DNA of 64,000 nt, taken from Mucor racemosus. Its lineage: Eukaryota; Mucoromycota; Mucoromycetes; Mucorales; Mucoraceae. The position numbers and the translations under genes were made by a program. Under the pieces are notes generated by a model. It saw only the letters and a program-made list of their open reading frames with translations. It had not been told where the DNA came from and made no database searches. The stretch lies in assembly GCA_027405735.1 (NCBI GenBank), contig JAPEHQ010000002.1, positions 992,001 through 1,056,000 of the forward strand, given 5' to 3'. Of this stretch, positions 21,500-33,736 are shown in pieces (the stretch's first letter is position 1; every line of letters begins with the position of its first letter).

Positions 21500-22845
21500 A
21501 GTTTGATACATGAAAAATGCAGAATATAATAAAATCTTGCAGTGAATGATACATAATATGTTCTTGGGATGAAGAGATTTTAAATAGTTTGCAATACATA
21601 TATATATATATATATATATATATGTATTAAATTTCTTTTCTGATAAAGGCAACAGCACATTTTAGCAAGAGGTCTCCAATAATAGCACTGTTAACTACAA
21701 AAAAAATATAATGGGTCGTTGTCAAAGCCCGAAAGTTGTCTCTTTTCTATTAGTAACTCATACTAATCACTTTTTAACATATACCTTAGACACTGCTAAA
21801 CAGATATGAATTGGTCGCATTATGATACCTGTTCCTAGACTTATTTTATATCCCACGAAAAACTCAAAAACTGGTAAAATTCACTGCGTTTTTCTTGAAA
21901 ACTGAGCCTCACTTTTCATCCCTGCTCTATTTTTTTTTTTTCATTAAATAACACCAAGAAAAAATTATATGACAATGTACCTGAGATAATCAACGTTAAT
22001 CCAAAAACGAGTATCCAGAAATATCCTATTTTTTGCAGTTGATATAACTTTTCCAGTGTTAATGTTTCAGATTTTTACACGTATTTCGCTACTAAAAGTT
22101 AAAAAATTTGAGCCTTGATATGTCTGCGATCAAATAATTAAACTATATAGCAATTTCTAATAATAAAACTTACTTGATTTAAAGTGCTCTATAACATATG
22201 CAAGTACAAATAAATTCTGAATACCTTTTTTTTTTATTCTAGTTCTATTGATTAAAAGAATTCTGCTCTGTCTTTTTTACCGAGTGATTGGCCTGTAGAT
22301 GAGAACTAGCCATCGCTTTGATGAAAAAACTGAATTATATACCAGAGACATGCGGAAGTAGACGTACTACATCAACAGCGATTATATTCATAATTTCTTT
22401 GTAATGATCTGTAATCTTGGTCAAATATTATGGTCAGAATGATATGCTGCTAATGATATTATGTTTTACTTGTTCATGTACTTGATTAATAAGAAAATGA
22501 CTCTTCTTCTCTTCTCAGATTGGTAGGTTTTTTATGGTAAGGAACATGCCACAAGATGTATAATAAGGTTCACCGTGATTTAATAAGTGAAATCAGCATG
22601 TTTGCTAGGTGGTGATATTTGAGATTGATTACAACCTTGTTATTAGATTAGTTATAATGTTAAATTACACAATTTATAGATTTCATATATACAGAAATAA
22701 CTACAATTATTAATAAGGGATTTTTAGTTTTTATATATGACTTACAGTATTTTACGAAGCTCCCTTTATTTTAGTTTATATATTTTTTTATTGTATTACC
22801 TTCAGCTTACTCTCAATCTTCTTTGTATCCTTGGAATATAAAACA

Positions 22846-23800
22846 ACACACGTAGAAAAAGATTTTCAAGGCGTTACATTATTTAGCGCAATTAAAACCC
22901 TGCTAAATTGCAAAAACGAGCCCGTAGAGTGACGCCGTAATTGAGCATAGCAATATTGAACAGCTAAGTCTCTTATACTATGATATACCTAATTTTTAAA
23001 TAAAAAAGAGGTTTTTTTTTAAACTTTTCTTATATTTAACCATGTATGGTCTGAAAATTCAGATTTTGTAGCGGACATTTTCGGGACTCATTTTATCCTT
23101 ACCAACACTCATGATTTTGATCAAAAAATAGAAAAATCAAATTTTGATACCGAAATCAACGTTTAAATATATTACATTGTCAGAGAAAATTGTACCTATA
23201 GCTAATATACATTTTATAAAAGCTTAATATTAAATGTTAAGTAATGAAAATTTGTACTTTTGCCCCAAAAACGGATTTTTGGTTAAAGGATTTTCATGTT
23301 ATATTTTGCAATAAAAACGTTTGTTATTTTTTATTGAGCAGATAGAGCGCTAAATTCTGCATATGTGTATATTTTTTGTTTTTATAATTGGTAGTATCAT
23401 TAACTCTAGATTTGCAAAACCAAAAAAAAAAATTTAAAAAATGTCAAAATTGATGATCTGGACAAAAATAATTTTCTAAATTAATATTCCGCTTATAAGC
23501 CTTGTAAGTTTTAAAAATAAGAGATTTTATAATACTGGAGAACTTTTTCAAGAATTTACGATGCTGTACCCACTTGATTCAAGTTTATTACTGTAAATTT
23601 TTATACATGATAATATTGTGTGGTAATTTATTTGATGATAATATAGTCTTACTTTATAATTATTGCGATAGAGAAGATTTACATTAATTTTTAGTCTTAC
23701 CTCTTCAATATCATAAACCATAATAAACATAAACTTGGCCATCACTGGAATCTATTACCGCCTTTTTACTCTCTTTATACCAAGCCAATTTATTCAATTT
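22846..23800 (+). repeat. Dispersed repeat, copy A
   Basis: About 950 bp noncoding; starts near ACAACACACGTAGAAA and ends near CAAGCCAATTTATTCAAT. Its reverse complement occurs at about 59100-60890 with an extra 120-bp block and a nested solo LTR. No termini typical of a known class are visible. Confidence 0.8.
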
Positions 23801-25394
23801 TTTACCAAAACAAACTTACTTTTGACCTATAAAAATTGATTTATTAGTAAAATCAATTATTAATAACAAGCTAATACGTGCTAATTATGGTGTACCTTTG
23901 ATAGCTGGTAGTGATATACAAGACAACATCTTATTTTCGTCTTCTTAGCTGTTGGCCACTAAATAGAAATAAATGCTTTTTAGAGACTAAAAGACTAATA
24001 CGAGTTTATTCATTCATTCAAATTATGTCAATACTAGCTATACAACATACTTTTATAACCACCAGTTTTTCTCCAGGTAGATATCGACTTTAGACCAAGA
24101 AAGCATTGATTATAACGTAGATAATGGAACCAAATAATGAAGTAGCCTTGGATGCTTTTTTTGTTCGAGAAAAATATTATAATACGCCCTAACATTAATA
24201 GTTAATAACTTATTTCGAAACAAACATTAGGAAAAACATCATGTACTTGTACCTGCTACTTGATTTCAGTTGATAAAAAATATTGGTCTTTTCGTTGTAG
24301 TTTTAAACATAAATAAAAGAGCCCAGGAAAGAATGGGGATGAAAAAAGAAAAATAATTATAAATCAGTCGTTTTTGCGTGTTACAAACAGAAATTTACAA
24401 AGGGGTAAATACTTTTAGTGTTGCCAAACAGGTTGTTGTCATTGTTTTTATTTAGTCCCCGAAAGAAGAACATGGGCAGAACTCTTTCAAGCCCCAAATT
24501 TCAAATTGATATATCTCGTCAATAAAGCAATTCTGTTGAATCAGAGTAACTCACATCTGTTTTAAACTATTCAAATGATCTTCGTTATTAATTATATAAT
24601 GATTGATATACTTTAGTAAATTGACTAAAAAAACTTGATCTCATTGCTCTGCTCATCTGGGCTGCCTGATCTGCACAAAAGTTTTTATTCTGCCCATCTG
24701 TGCAGATCATTATGCCCATGGGAAGTATAGTTCGGCCAGTGTTGTTATAGTAAATCAACATGGGTCAGCATTGATTTATATCATACTCTTAGATAGTAAA
24801 CCCTTGTAATAGGTATAACGAGTTTATACACATTATACAGTGCATCCTCTGGGTGTATGGTTAATAGAAATGTAATAATATTTTCCCTTTTGACATTTCA
24901 AGTAACTAGATATAAAGTGTCATTCAATTAAATAAAAGATGGGTATTACCGTGTGATTTGGCGAAGAATTTCATCGTCATCCTTCCAGCTTTGTAAAATG
25001 TAAATGAAGAGATGATTCAAATAGTCCAAATTGCTGAAATGAGTACTATGATCTTATAATAGATTGAGTTTTTTAAGAAAGAAGTGCTAGAGATAGACGT
25101 TGTTGATGTTACTAATTGTAGTTGACTATTACTTTGATAAATGCTTACTATGTATTAAATGTGATTAATATGTGACAAGTAGTATTAAGTAATAATAGGT
25201 CGGTTATGGTTGCCCTTCATAAGTTCATTTGATTAAAATTATTAATAAAGAGAATAGATATTTTTACTAATGTTGAATATCTGATTTAACATTTGTATAT
25301 TTATATGAATTATGCAACTGAAACTAATTAATGCTATTATCGTTGAAACACCATGTAATGTGAATCATTACAATTGCTCTCTTCCTTAAGGAGC

Positions 25395-26060
25395 TGTTCA
25401 TAAATGATGGGCGGCATCCTCCGATGGAGTATAATCCTCATGTTTGTGCTGTTCACAAGAAAGTTTGATTAAACAAGAAAATATTAAATCATATTACAGC
25501 TTAAAACCAATGATGGCTGAGTTCCAAAATCTATTTGTCAAAACGATCAAAAAATGGTTCAAAAAACAAAGCTGTTTAATAGCTCATGAACTGCAAAATA
25601 AGTAGACCTAGCATATTGAACAAATTTTTTACAGTTTTGGATTCTGCATTCATTTAAACAAAGTTCAGAAAAATGTTTCACGTTAACTTTTGCGTAAAAT
25701 ACGATTGAAATTTTGTAGGTTTTTCGAAGATTCAGATCACTTTTTATAAGTATATTTTAAATACAACGAAGATAATACACAAAAAAAGTGTCTATTTATT
25801 GGGTTATTGCTGAACCTTCTAGCTGCATGTTTCGTAGAGAAAATAAGATTTTGTTATTTTTTTAAAGCAAAACCGAGGACATTCTTTTGTACACATTTTT
25901 GAGAAATCTTCATGAAAAATCAATATTTTGAACAGAACTAAATGGCATCTGATAGAGTCCAACAAGTTCTAGCATAAATTTTAAAAAATACTGCTTACGT
26001 TCACAAATATTTTGAAATCTACTGCAAAAATGCCAAAAAAGAGATCTTTATTAAAAGCAA
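25395..26060 (+). repeat. Dispersed AT-rich repeat family, copy 1
   Basis: Shares its first half with 38420-38763 (AATAGCTCATGAACTGCAAA, GATTCTGCATTCATTTAAA) and its second half with 40060-40390 and 36115-36300 (GAACCTTCTAGCTGC, CGAAAAATCAATATTTTGAA-like words). Noncoding; class unknown. Confidence 0.7.
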
Positions 26061-27079
26061 CCAAGGAAACAAAACAATTGTTTCGCGTATTTATTGAATG
26101 CTTTGTTTATCGTCATCAATGGATATATATGGGATCCTAAGCAAGTTCCTATGGTTTTATCCTTATTAATCAATCAGGAATGACCCAATTTCTGCAATTT
26201 GAAGGAAACATTATACTAGGTGTCCAAATAGAACATCCTGCATTGCTAATCCTAAGAATTGATGAGATATGCTACTTTAATTCATATTTACGGCACATTT
26301 TGCTGCTAAATACGTTGTGATTGTAGCTGATCTGGGGGTTTTCAAGCTTAACGCTAATTATTTGATGAGAATATGTCGACTTTAGGCTCTAGGCCATCTG
26401 ATTAATAGAATTTCACTCAATTATCATCAAAGCTATCAGAATACAGGCATATTGTCGGGTTTCTAGAATATTAAACAGCCATTTTTAGAGCCAATTCCAT
26501 TTCTAATGCATATTAAAATGTAATTCATATAAATAGCCTTTTAAACCAAGACTTAGAAGTTCTTGGTTCTTTCTTTTGCCATTAGTTTTTCTAGTAATAA
26601 AGCCTACGTTCTCCATGATAAATGTTACTAGTCTTTATTATTATTCTTTCTATAAATAAGATATTATATCTGTAAACTCTCATATATACTGTTATGTCAG
26701 AAGATGCTATAACGAAAAATACTCTGTTAAAAGATACATTTTATCAATTTATTGATATTTTCTATTTATGTGTTTTCTAAATGGTTATATGATTATGTTA
26801 ATAATCATATAAATATTATATGTTGGGGTATAAGTATGGATTGGGGAGAGATTATATAGTACGTAATATATGAAATTGGGGTAGTTGGTAAGTTGGTATA
26901 TATCTGATTTAAATGTTGGGATTGTCTTTGTTTTGTTGCTTCTTATTATGGTTGTGTTTATTGATATTTGTTGTTAATGCTGCTGGTTCGATATGACATT
27001 CAGTATTAGTTACTAAATGTCATCTCATTTTGAATTTCAATGATCGAAGTTGGATTTTCATAATTGTTCCTGAATCTAT

Positions 27080-27833
27080 AATTGTTAGATTTTTGACATA
27101 TCATATACCTTCTTTAGCGGAACTTCCAATCTCAAGAAATGGGCCAGACTACCTGTCGCATATTCAAAGCACTTTCCTGTGAGATTTGCAAGCGATATTA
27201 GCATGAAGAGTCTTATAAATAGATACTACTCTATAAGCATTACACCATCAAATCTTTTGTTTAGCAAGAAAATCGAGATTTGGTCATCAGAACCATATTC
27301 AAATATGGTCGTCATTCAAAAAGAAAATGGAACACAATCCTACTTATTATGTCCTGTTAGACAGCTACTTCATCAATGCATTACTGCAATACGCTTCAGA
27401 TACAAACATGTTACTATTTGCTTTGATTTAGGTGTATGTATAAGCTTTTGGACAAGGCTATGATTACTATTAGGTAATAATTTGAGCTTTGAAATAAGGT
27501 TGGCACACTAGGTTTGAAATCTCTAAAAACGCATGCTTTTCACCATCTCGCAATGCAGCTTTATACTTTTGAACTTATCTAAATCATACATCAGTATAGA
27601 AAACACAGCGTCTCTTGATCTGCGTAACATGGATTAATGATTTAATGTTGTCTTTTAGTAAAATCAATTAAAAAACAGAGACTCTCTGGAGAGCAATTAG
27701 CGGCGCTTGGTAGGCCTCGGTAAGCTTTGACGTTGTCATCTAATCTTAACATACCTTTGCATTACTTGTGGCAAGCAAACTGGCTTAGTAAGCCCAATTG
27801 AGACTTTCAAGGATATTTTCACCGATATGGCCG
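27080..27833 (+). pseudogene. Possible decayed intron-containing gene, unknown family
   Basis: A 94-codon open stretch (27179-27463) with protein-like composition (YSNMVVIQKENG, YLLCPVRQLLHQ) follows an adjacent frame reading HIPSLAELPISRNGPDYLSH, needing a frameshift. Further on, exon-like pieces bounded by TAG and GTAAG read RLSGEQLAALGRPR, then SPIETFKDIFTDMAA-stop. I recognise no family. It could be chance or a remnant of a mobile-element gene. Confidence 0.25.
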
Positions 27834-28161
27834 CTTGATAATAAATGAATTTGAATACAGTATCAGTAAACCTTCCCTAGTAACATACTTTCAAATTATT
27901 TAATTTGTTAAGAAACAAATAAAAACAGCGCGATCAACCAAATGTTGACCTAATAAAATAAACAAAATACTGCACACTTTTGACATGCACAATCCTGCTC
28001 GTGAAACGTTGAACGATTATGTCATGTAGAGTAGACACGCTTATTTCTTATTTGAAACATTTTACTTTTTTCCAAATTCACACTTCTACTTTTTTCAAAT
28101 CATCAGTTATCTAAGTAATTGATTATTTGTAAGCTAACCAACAAGATTGCACGTAAAATAA

Positions 28162-29016
28162 ATGGCTACAAATAAATATACACGACAACAAGAATCAAAG
28201 CAAGTAGAGGACAATTTCAGTGAAGAGAACATATCGCAAAACTCTTTAAAGCAACATAATGAAGAGGTCAAGACGATGGCTGTAAATCAAACTCGTGTTG
28301 AAAGTCCTACGCATTCCAAAGCTGAAGCTGTACAACGCATTATATTTGCACGCTACCTCAACAATAAATTCTCAAACAAAGAGGACTGGAAGAGAGTTTT
28401 ATGGACGGCCAATTTTCGTGTACAAGGCATAAAACTATGGGCGTGCATGTCGTACCAAGATGCAGGCAAAATACGCCAGGTGGATTTGGAACTCTCTCCC
28501 CACGATTTTCCTCCACCAAATTACAAAACAGAGAATTATTTGAAAGTTTTGAGAAGCGAAGTAACAAAAGTATTGAAAGCGCACAATATACCAAAGAGCC
28601 ATTGCATTTTACAAACTGATCCAAACTGCACCGATAACGAGGTTTTCGCTTGGATTCATGCAAAGAAAACCCCTGTTGGCGGTTGCATCTTTGGTTGGCC
28701 TGATAATTCGATGGATTTGCATCCAATGACTGGAATAATTGAATTATTCAAGAAAAACCTTCCTGATTTGAAAGATATGAACAAAGCAAACCAAGCGCAT
28801 GCTATAACAAGCGTATGGGATACAATGCCTAAAAGAGAAGCTAAAAAGAGCATTGACAAGATGCCATATCGGTTAAATGCTGTGTTAAAAAGCAATGGTC
28901 AAGCAATTGCTCAACCATATAGTACTTATTGTCTCGAACCAGATGAGCTCCTACAATATAAACAGGAGTTTGATAATAACAAAGGCTTCAAGGTACTTTA
29001 TTCAGGTTTCCCTTGA
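28162..29016 (+). CDS. Tc1/mariner transposase-derived protein, catalytic residues lost
   Basis: Intact 284-codon single-exon frame. From about residue 75 it follows the C-terminal half of a Tc1-like transposase: DWKRVLW, KLWACMSYQDAGKIRQV, HCILQTDPNCTDNEVFAWI, GWPDNSMDLHPMTGIIELF, and VWDTMPKREAKKSIDKMPYRLNAVLKSNG. These parallel the family blocks WGC-x2-Y-x-G-x-G, FQQDNAPxH, WPxxSPDLNPIENLW and W-x-x-IP...M-x-RR-x-AVI-x-x-xG. The second Asp is kept (QTD). The first is replaced (WTANF where SDES is usual) and the third, Glu of PIE, is Thr (PMT). The N-terminal helix-turn-helix DNA-binding part is absent. It therefore cannot be an active transposase; an open frame despite this suggests either recent decay or domestication. 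It ends 24 bp from the tail of a decayed minus-strand region. Confidence 0.7.
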   Translation: MATNKYTRQQESKQVEDNFSEENISQNSLKQHNEEVKTMAVNQTRVESPTHSKAEAVQRIIFARYLNNKFSNKEDWKRVLWTANFRVQGIKLWACMSYQDAGKIRQVDLELSPHDFPPPNYKTENYLKVLRSEVTKVLKAHNIPKSHCILQTDPNCTDNEVFAWIHAKKTPVGGCIFGWPDNSMDLHPMTGIIELFKKNLPDLKDMNKANQAHAITSVWDTMPKREAKKSIDKMPYRLNAVLKSNGQAIAQPYSTYCLEPDELLQYKQEFDNNKGFKVLYSGFP

Positions 29017-29039
29017 AAGGATCCATAAGTTTTTGTTAA

Positions 29040-29961
29040 TTAATGCATTATTATTAAGATTAGCAATATTGCTAGTAATAATAATAAAATAATGTTAAAA
29101 ATAAATTGTGTATTCAGTAAAGTATTATCTTCGATTTGTTTATGAGAGTTAATTTGGTTTTCTGGAGGAAAACAGAGTTGCCAAAGGTCACATTTGCCGT
29201 GTGTTACTTCCAGTGCTTTGATGCGCTTATTTAATTGGCTATTTTCTTTTGGTACCTTGATTGAGCAATCAATCACGTCTTTGAGCTACCTAAAATTCCA
29301 ATCATGCCTACAATGATTACATAATTTCTTCTTGGCTGAATTCAAGGAGGCATGGATGCAAACGTTACCCTGGTGGTAATGATGTTTCTTGATAATGTCA
29401 TTCAACCTTATGTAAGCTGTTTTATGTTTAACTCGTGTGTCTTTAGCGTGTAAAGTGTAAACATTGCCATATAGTCAAATCACATTGTAAAGTATCAGGT
29501 TCCACACGTGGTTCTGTGATCAAAAACTGTTTGGGGCATTTTGTATTACTATTGCCTTGTTCCTCCCCGATACAGGCATAAAACATAAACACAGATGATG
29601 ATAAAGCAATGTTTTTGGCAAATGGCTTTTTGTAAGCTACATGTCTGATTATTTACTTGCATTGTATGCGAATAGAACAAGGAATTGCTTGTGATAATTG
29701 GATAGCTTAACTGATAAACAGCATATACGGACCTTGGCTTATTATCAGGTTTAATTTCATATATTGTTTCCATAGAACTGTTTTTCTTCTGTTCCATTCT
29801 TTGTTAATGTTGATTGTATTAGCTGTAACAGCGTCAAAACTGATTGTAGCACCCAATGTGGCACTTAATTTTGTAATCACCTCATCGATGGTGGAACTTC
29901 TGATAAACACCTCCTCGTAGGCTGGTGGATTTGTGATTTTGATAAAAGTAAAAGTCTCCAT
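29040..29961 (-). pseudogene. Decayed coding region, unknown family
   Basis: Starts METFTFIKITNPPAYEEVFI at 29961 and stays coding-like through ANTININKEWN. It then needs a frame change to TIYEIKPDNKPRSVYAVYQ. Further pieces are FLITEPRVEPDTLQCDL, KDTRVKHKTAYIRLNDIIKK, and KKKLCNHCRHDW with two Cys and a His. The last piece is KVPKENSQLNKRIKALEV followed by a hydrophobic tail (FIFNIILLLLLAILLILII) and a stop near 29040. Several frame changes and stops separate the pieces, and no clean splice set was found. The hydrophobic tail would be a membrane anchor. Family not recognised. Confidence 0.4.
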
Positions 29962-30388
29962 TTTTTATCTGTTTTGTTCAAATTTTTCAATGCAAATAAT
30001 CATTTTATACTTTTATGCTTCTTGATTCTAGATGTAATTGATACGATAGCATTTAAAAGAATTTAATTTGCATTAAATTCACATTGTTAATTGTACAATT
30101 ACCATTTGATCTATAAATCTGGACTTCAATTGCAGTTTAAGAAGAAGAGCAAAAATAACTGATAGATGTCTGATACATGCAAAATCATTTAAAATATCAT
30201 ACAGATTGTTTATGTATATTTAAATATATATATATTTATGTAAATAATAATAGATAAAAGGAAATGTCATTTTGATGCTAATTAATAATATAAGTTTTTT
30301 TTTAGGGGAAAGAGGAAAAGAAGGGTATTACATTGTATTTGAATCATGAGAAGATTATATGCATAAATGCTTGTATTAATGGAATCAA
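29962..30388. other. Intergenic, AT-rich
   Basis: Contains ATATATATTT repeats around 30220 and the downstream region of the KH gene. Nothing else seen. Confidence 0.5.
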
Positions 30389-33300
30389 TTAAATATTAAA
30401 TCTAGTATAAGGTTGTTGGTTTGAATTTCCTGTATTGCTGTATGATGATCCGTTAATTGGGGGAGGAGGAGCATTTGAATATACAAAGGGAGAATTCTGT
30501 GCAATCATGTCGAATTGCTGTTGATATTCTATAAATATGTATAATTAGAATGAGTGTCTGAAAAGCACATGTATTTTATATATGCTTACTATTTATCATG
30601 GGTAAAGGTTTATTTTGATAATATCCATGTTTTTGTATAGATGGGGATGGAGTTGAACTTGTGGTTGTGCTATTAGGGTAAAGCTCAAATGCATATTGTG
30701 TACTGGCAGATGCTCTTCTAGATGGCAAAGTATCGAATAAATCTCGACCACCGAAAAAGACATCTGGCCAAGATTTATGATGCGGTTGTTGCTGTTGTTG
30801 TTGTTGCTTGGTTCCAATAGTAGGAGCGCTTGTAGAGGGTCTCATATGGATGTTTTTCTGTTGATTTAATGGAGACGACCCTTGATGTAACATGTTGAAT
30901 GATTGCTGATAAGATAATTGCTGAGATGGTGGTGAAAGAGGTGGTTGAATACCAGGAGGATATTGATTTATATAATGCATTCTTTCATCATTTTGAACAA
31001 TAGGAGGTATAATCTATCACAATTTTAAGTACATTGATAACGCAAACAAGTCCTAAAAATCAAAGCTTACATTGTTATTTTGTATGCGAGGTGATGCCCA
31101 TATGTTTCTAGCAGTAGGAAATGGAGCAGAAAGCAAAGAGGACGCAACAAAAGGCATCAATGTTGCTGTATTATCATGAGGATGATATGGAATTTCATAT
31201 GATTCTGATAATGGAGGACTAGGTGTAGTATCAAGCATATCAAACAAGGGATCTTCCGACATGGCTGGTGTATTAGCTAGTATTGAAGAAGGCAATAAAT
31301 GATTTTGCACATCTATGGACTATTAGTACGAATATTTAGTTTTTTAACAGTGAATGTTTACCTTCAGAAACGTAATTTGGCTCGTTCTTGGTAGCAATAA
31401 GTTCATTGAAGGAGGCTCCTTTTGATTCAACCAAAATTTTAATGATATCCTTGGCCTTTTCCATGTCTTGCATATGATGACTAGAATCGTGGCATACCAA
31501 TCTAAAAATCATAATCTTGCCATTATTAGTACGATAGCCTGAATTCCATTCTAAAACATCATTTTTGTAGATTGGGTGATCAATAACAATGGCCTGTACC
31601 AACTCAATATCTTGCAACGTAGTATGAATTTTCATTTGAATATCTGAAATAAATTCAGCATCAGACAGAACAGTTTCCATTTTATCTTGTAAGGCAATAG
31701 CAATATGTTTTTCCTGGAAAACAAACTGAGATAAATATGCCATAACTGAAGAGATTTGTGTTTGAGGACCATAAACGATAACATTTTCAGAGCCAAGGCG
31801 CTCTGGCCACCAGATCTTTGCATTGTTTGTACGACACATATCACGCAATTGGACGCTATATTTAGCTGGTATGATACGTTGCAGATCATATGGAATAGCA
31901 ACGGTTATCGAAACGAAATCCTTGTCTTTTTGAAATCCAATAAACTCGGTAACAGAAAGTTTAAGATGTTCTAAATTCATTTGATTCTTCATTGGAGTAC
32001 GAGCAACTACGTTATCTTCGTTTTCAAAGTAGCCACCAAGTGAAGCGAATTCTTCAGCACCTGAAAATTTAACATAAACACCATATTTCTTCATAACTTT
32101 TTGAATGTTCTTGCCGGCAACACCGATAATGCGACGATGGTAAATTTCGGGAACGAAAAACGAAGTTTCAGCAGGAAGTTCATCCTGAAGCATAGTAAGA
32201 CCTTCAAGTGCTTTAATATGATTCGTGCTTTCAACAATAATACAAGAATTATATTCATTTGAAACAGTGAAACGAATAGTAACAGCACAAGTTTTCATTA
32301 TCTTGTTAATCTTGCCATTCTTTTTACCACTAACAAATTCACGTTGATCTGTTGCTAATTCCAATGAAAACATTGTAAATTGGTGGTTTTCCTTGATAAA
32401 AGGCATATCTCCCAATAATCTGTACGCATTACAAACTTGTCTTTCAGTACCAAATAATTCAATCTTGCGAATTTGTGGTTGATAGACGACATCTACGCCA
32501 GAAGATTGAGACAATTGAGACAAAACAAGCGCCGTGTCTTCATTTTGAATATCATTTATCAATTCAAATGAAGCTTCATAAATACTGGAACACTAAATGC
32601 AGGTAAATTTTAGAAACGTTTATGGTGCTAATCTAATATATTAATTACCAAATGGTTTAATAATCGAATTGATCGTTCAACGTAGATTCTATTTTCCGCA
32701 TAAATGGAAACAGAGTTGCTGCCTGAACCTAATGCTGGAAACTTGAAATACGAGCCTAGAACGGAAATTTTTATAAGTGTTGTTATTTTGCAATTGGATT
32801 AACAGTTGAATTTACCATTATCTCTCATTATTTTTCGAAGTTCGTCTCGTTTGTTTAATAAAATCCAATCTAATTTCTTGGTATCCATATTGGAATCTTT
32901 ATGGTGCATCGACTTTACCTAGCATAGAATGGAATTTAGCTTTTAAAATGCAATCTCAAATACGTGGATAATTTTACTTTTTGTGCTGTCAATTTCTTTA
33001 GTAAATCTTTAGCTCTAACTAAGCCAGAATTAGAATCACCAGTCAAGTGAATAAAACCCTCGTCTCTATCTTCAGTAGTCAAATGGCTGAATGGCGATTG
33101 CAAATATATATTTGTTGATGTTTCTTCCATGATGGCTTGCAATTGAACATGTTTACGACCCGATAAAAGGAAATGCAAGTAATAAGGTATATCTTGTAAA
33201 ATATCGACTTTTAAGCCAGCCTTATTGTATATATTTAAATTTAGATTCTAGTTGTGCTATAGTATATTATATTTACCAATTGATCTAATAGCACGAGAAT

Positions 33301-33736
33301 CTTCACGCGTGCTAATTCAACTGAATCAATGGATCCAACAATGTGAATTTCGGGTTCCGAAGTTGAGTAAATCTTGATTTCTACATTGTATTCTTTGGCA
33401 ATGTCAGTTAAAGAGCTTTTAATTTCCGGATGATACATGGAATTCATATTAGGTGACTTTATTGTCAAGATGGTCTAATGAAATTGTTAGATTATTTGCT
33501 TGTGTTTGCTCGGATTAAATTACCTTGGCTGGATTGTTTCTCAATATTATGCCTCGAGTATTCAAACATGCTGAATGCTGACCTTTGATTGAGACACTTA
33601 ATGCATTACTCTCATAAAGAGGGATAAATTCTACTTGGGTTGAATCATTTGAAAATTGTTGATTCAATTGGTTGAAATCAAGTTGTTTAATCTGATTGCT
33701 ATTATGAGCTGTTAAGCAAAAGGAGTGAATATTCAT
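30389..33736 (-). CDS. Multi-KH-domain RNA-binding protein (Bicaudal-C/Khd4-like)
   Basis: Nine exons (33524-33736, 33277-33474, 32978-33220, 32816-32918, 32649-32755, 31362-32592, 31071-31312, 30590-31013, 30389-30528) sum to 967 codons, 966 aa. Several KH-type segments are visible. Early ones are degenerate, such as EIKSSLTDIAKEYNVEIKIY and LSGRKHVQLQAIMEETSTNIYL. Two in the middle carry the RNA-binding loop: FVSGKKNGKINKIMKTCAVTIRF and RRIIGVAGKNIQKVMKKYGVYVKF. The last about 230 residues are disordered, rich in Pro, Gln and Ser (one run of eight Gln). Multi-KH proteins of this layout bind mRNAs and control their stability or transport; fungal Khd4 and animal Bicaudal-C are the nearest models, inferred. 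The ATG at 33736 follows a CT-rich leader (GA-rich on + around 33770-33800); an upstream in-frame ATG would add a hydrophobic stretch and is not used. Confidence 0.85.

Larger units (their letters stand above)
21362..28161. other. 6.8-kb AT-rich gene-poor region of old repeats
   Basis: Contents by position: homopolymer A run 21470-21496; TA dinucleotides 21597-21622; 21700-22160, inverted match to about 40470-40870; 22846-23800, inverted match to 59100-60890; 25395-26060, direct match to 38420-38763 and 40060-40390; 27080-27833, weakly coding-like remnants. Between these only AT-rich sequence is seen. No tRNA or complete gene recognised. Confidence 0.6.

Noticed and set aside
24640..24730. 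CTGCTCATCTGGGCTGCC and related GCCCAT/TGTGCA words as a tRNA or structured RNA; similar words near 62200-62500
   Set aside because: No A/B boxes or cloverleaf spacing; only loose word similarity.
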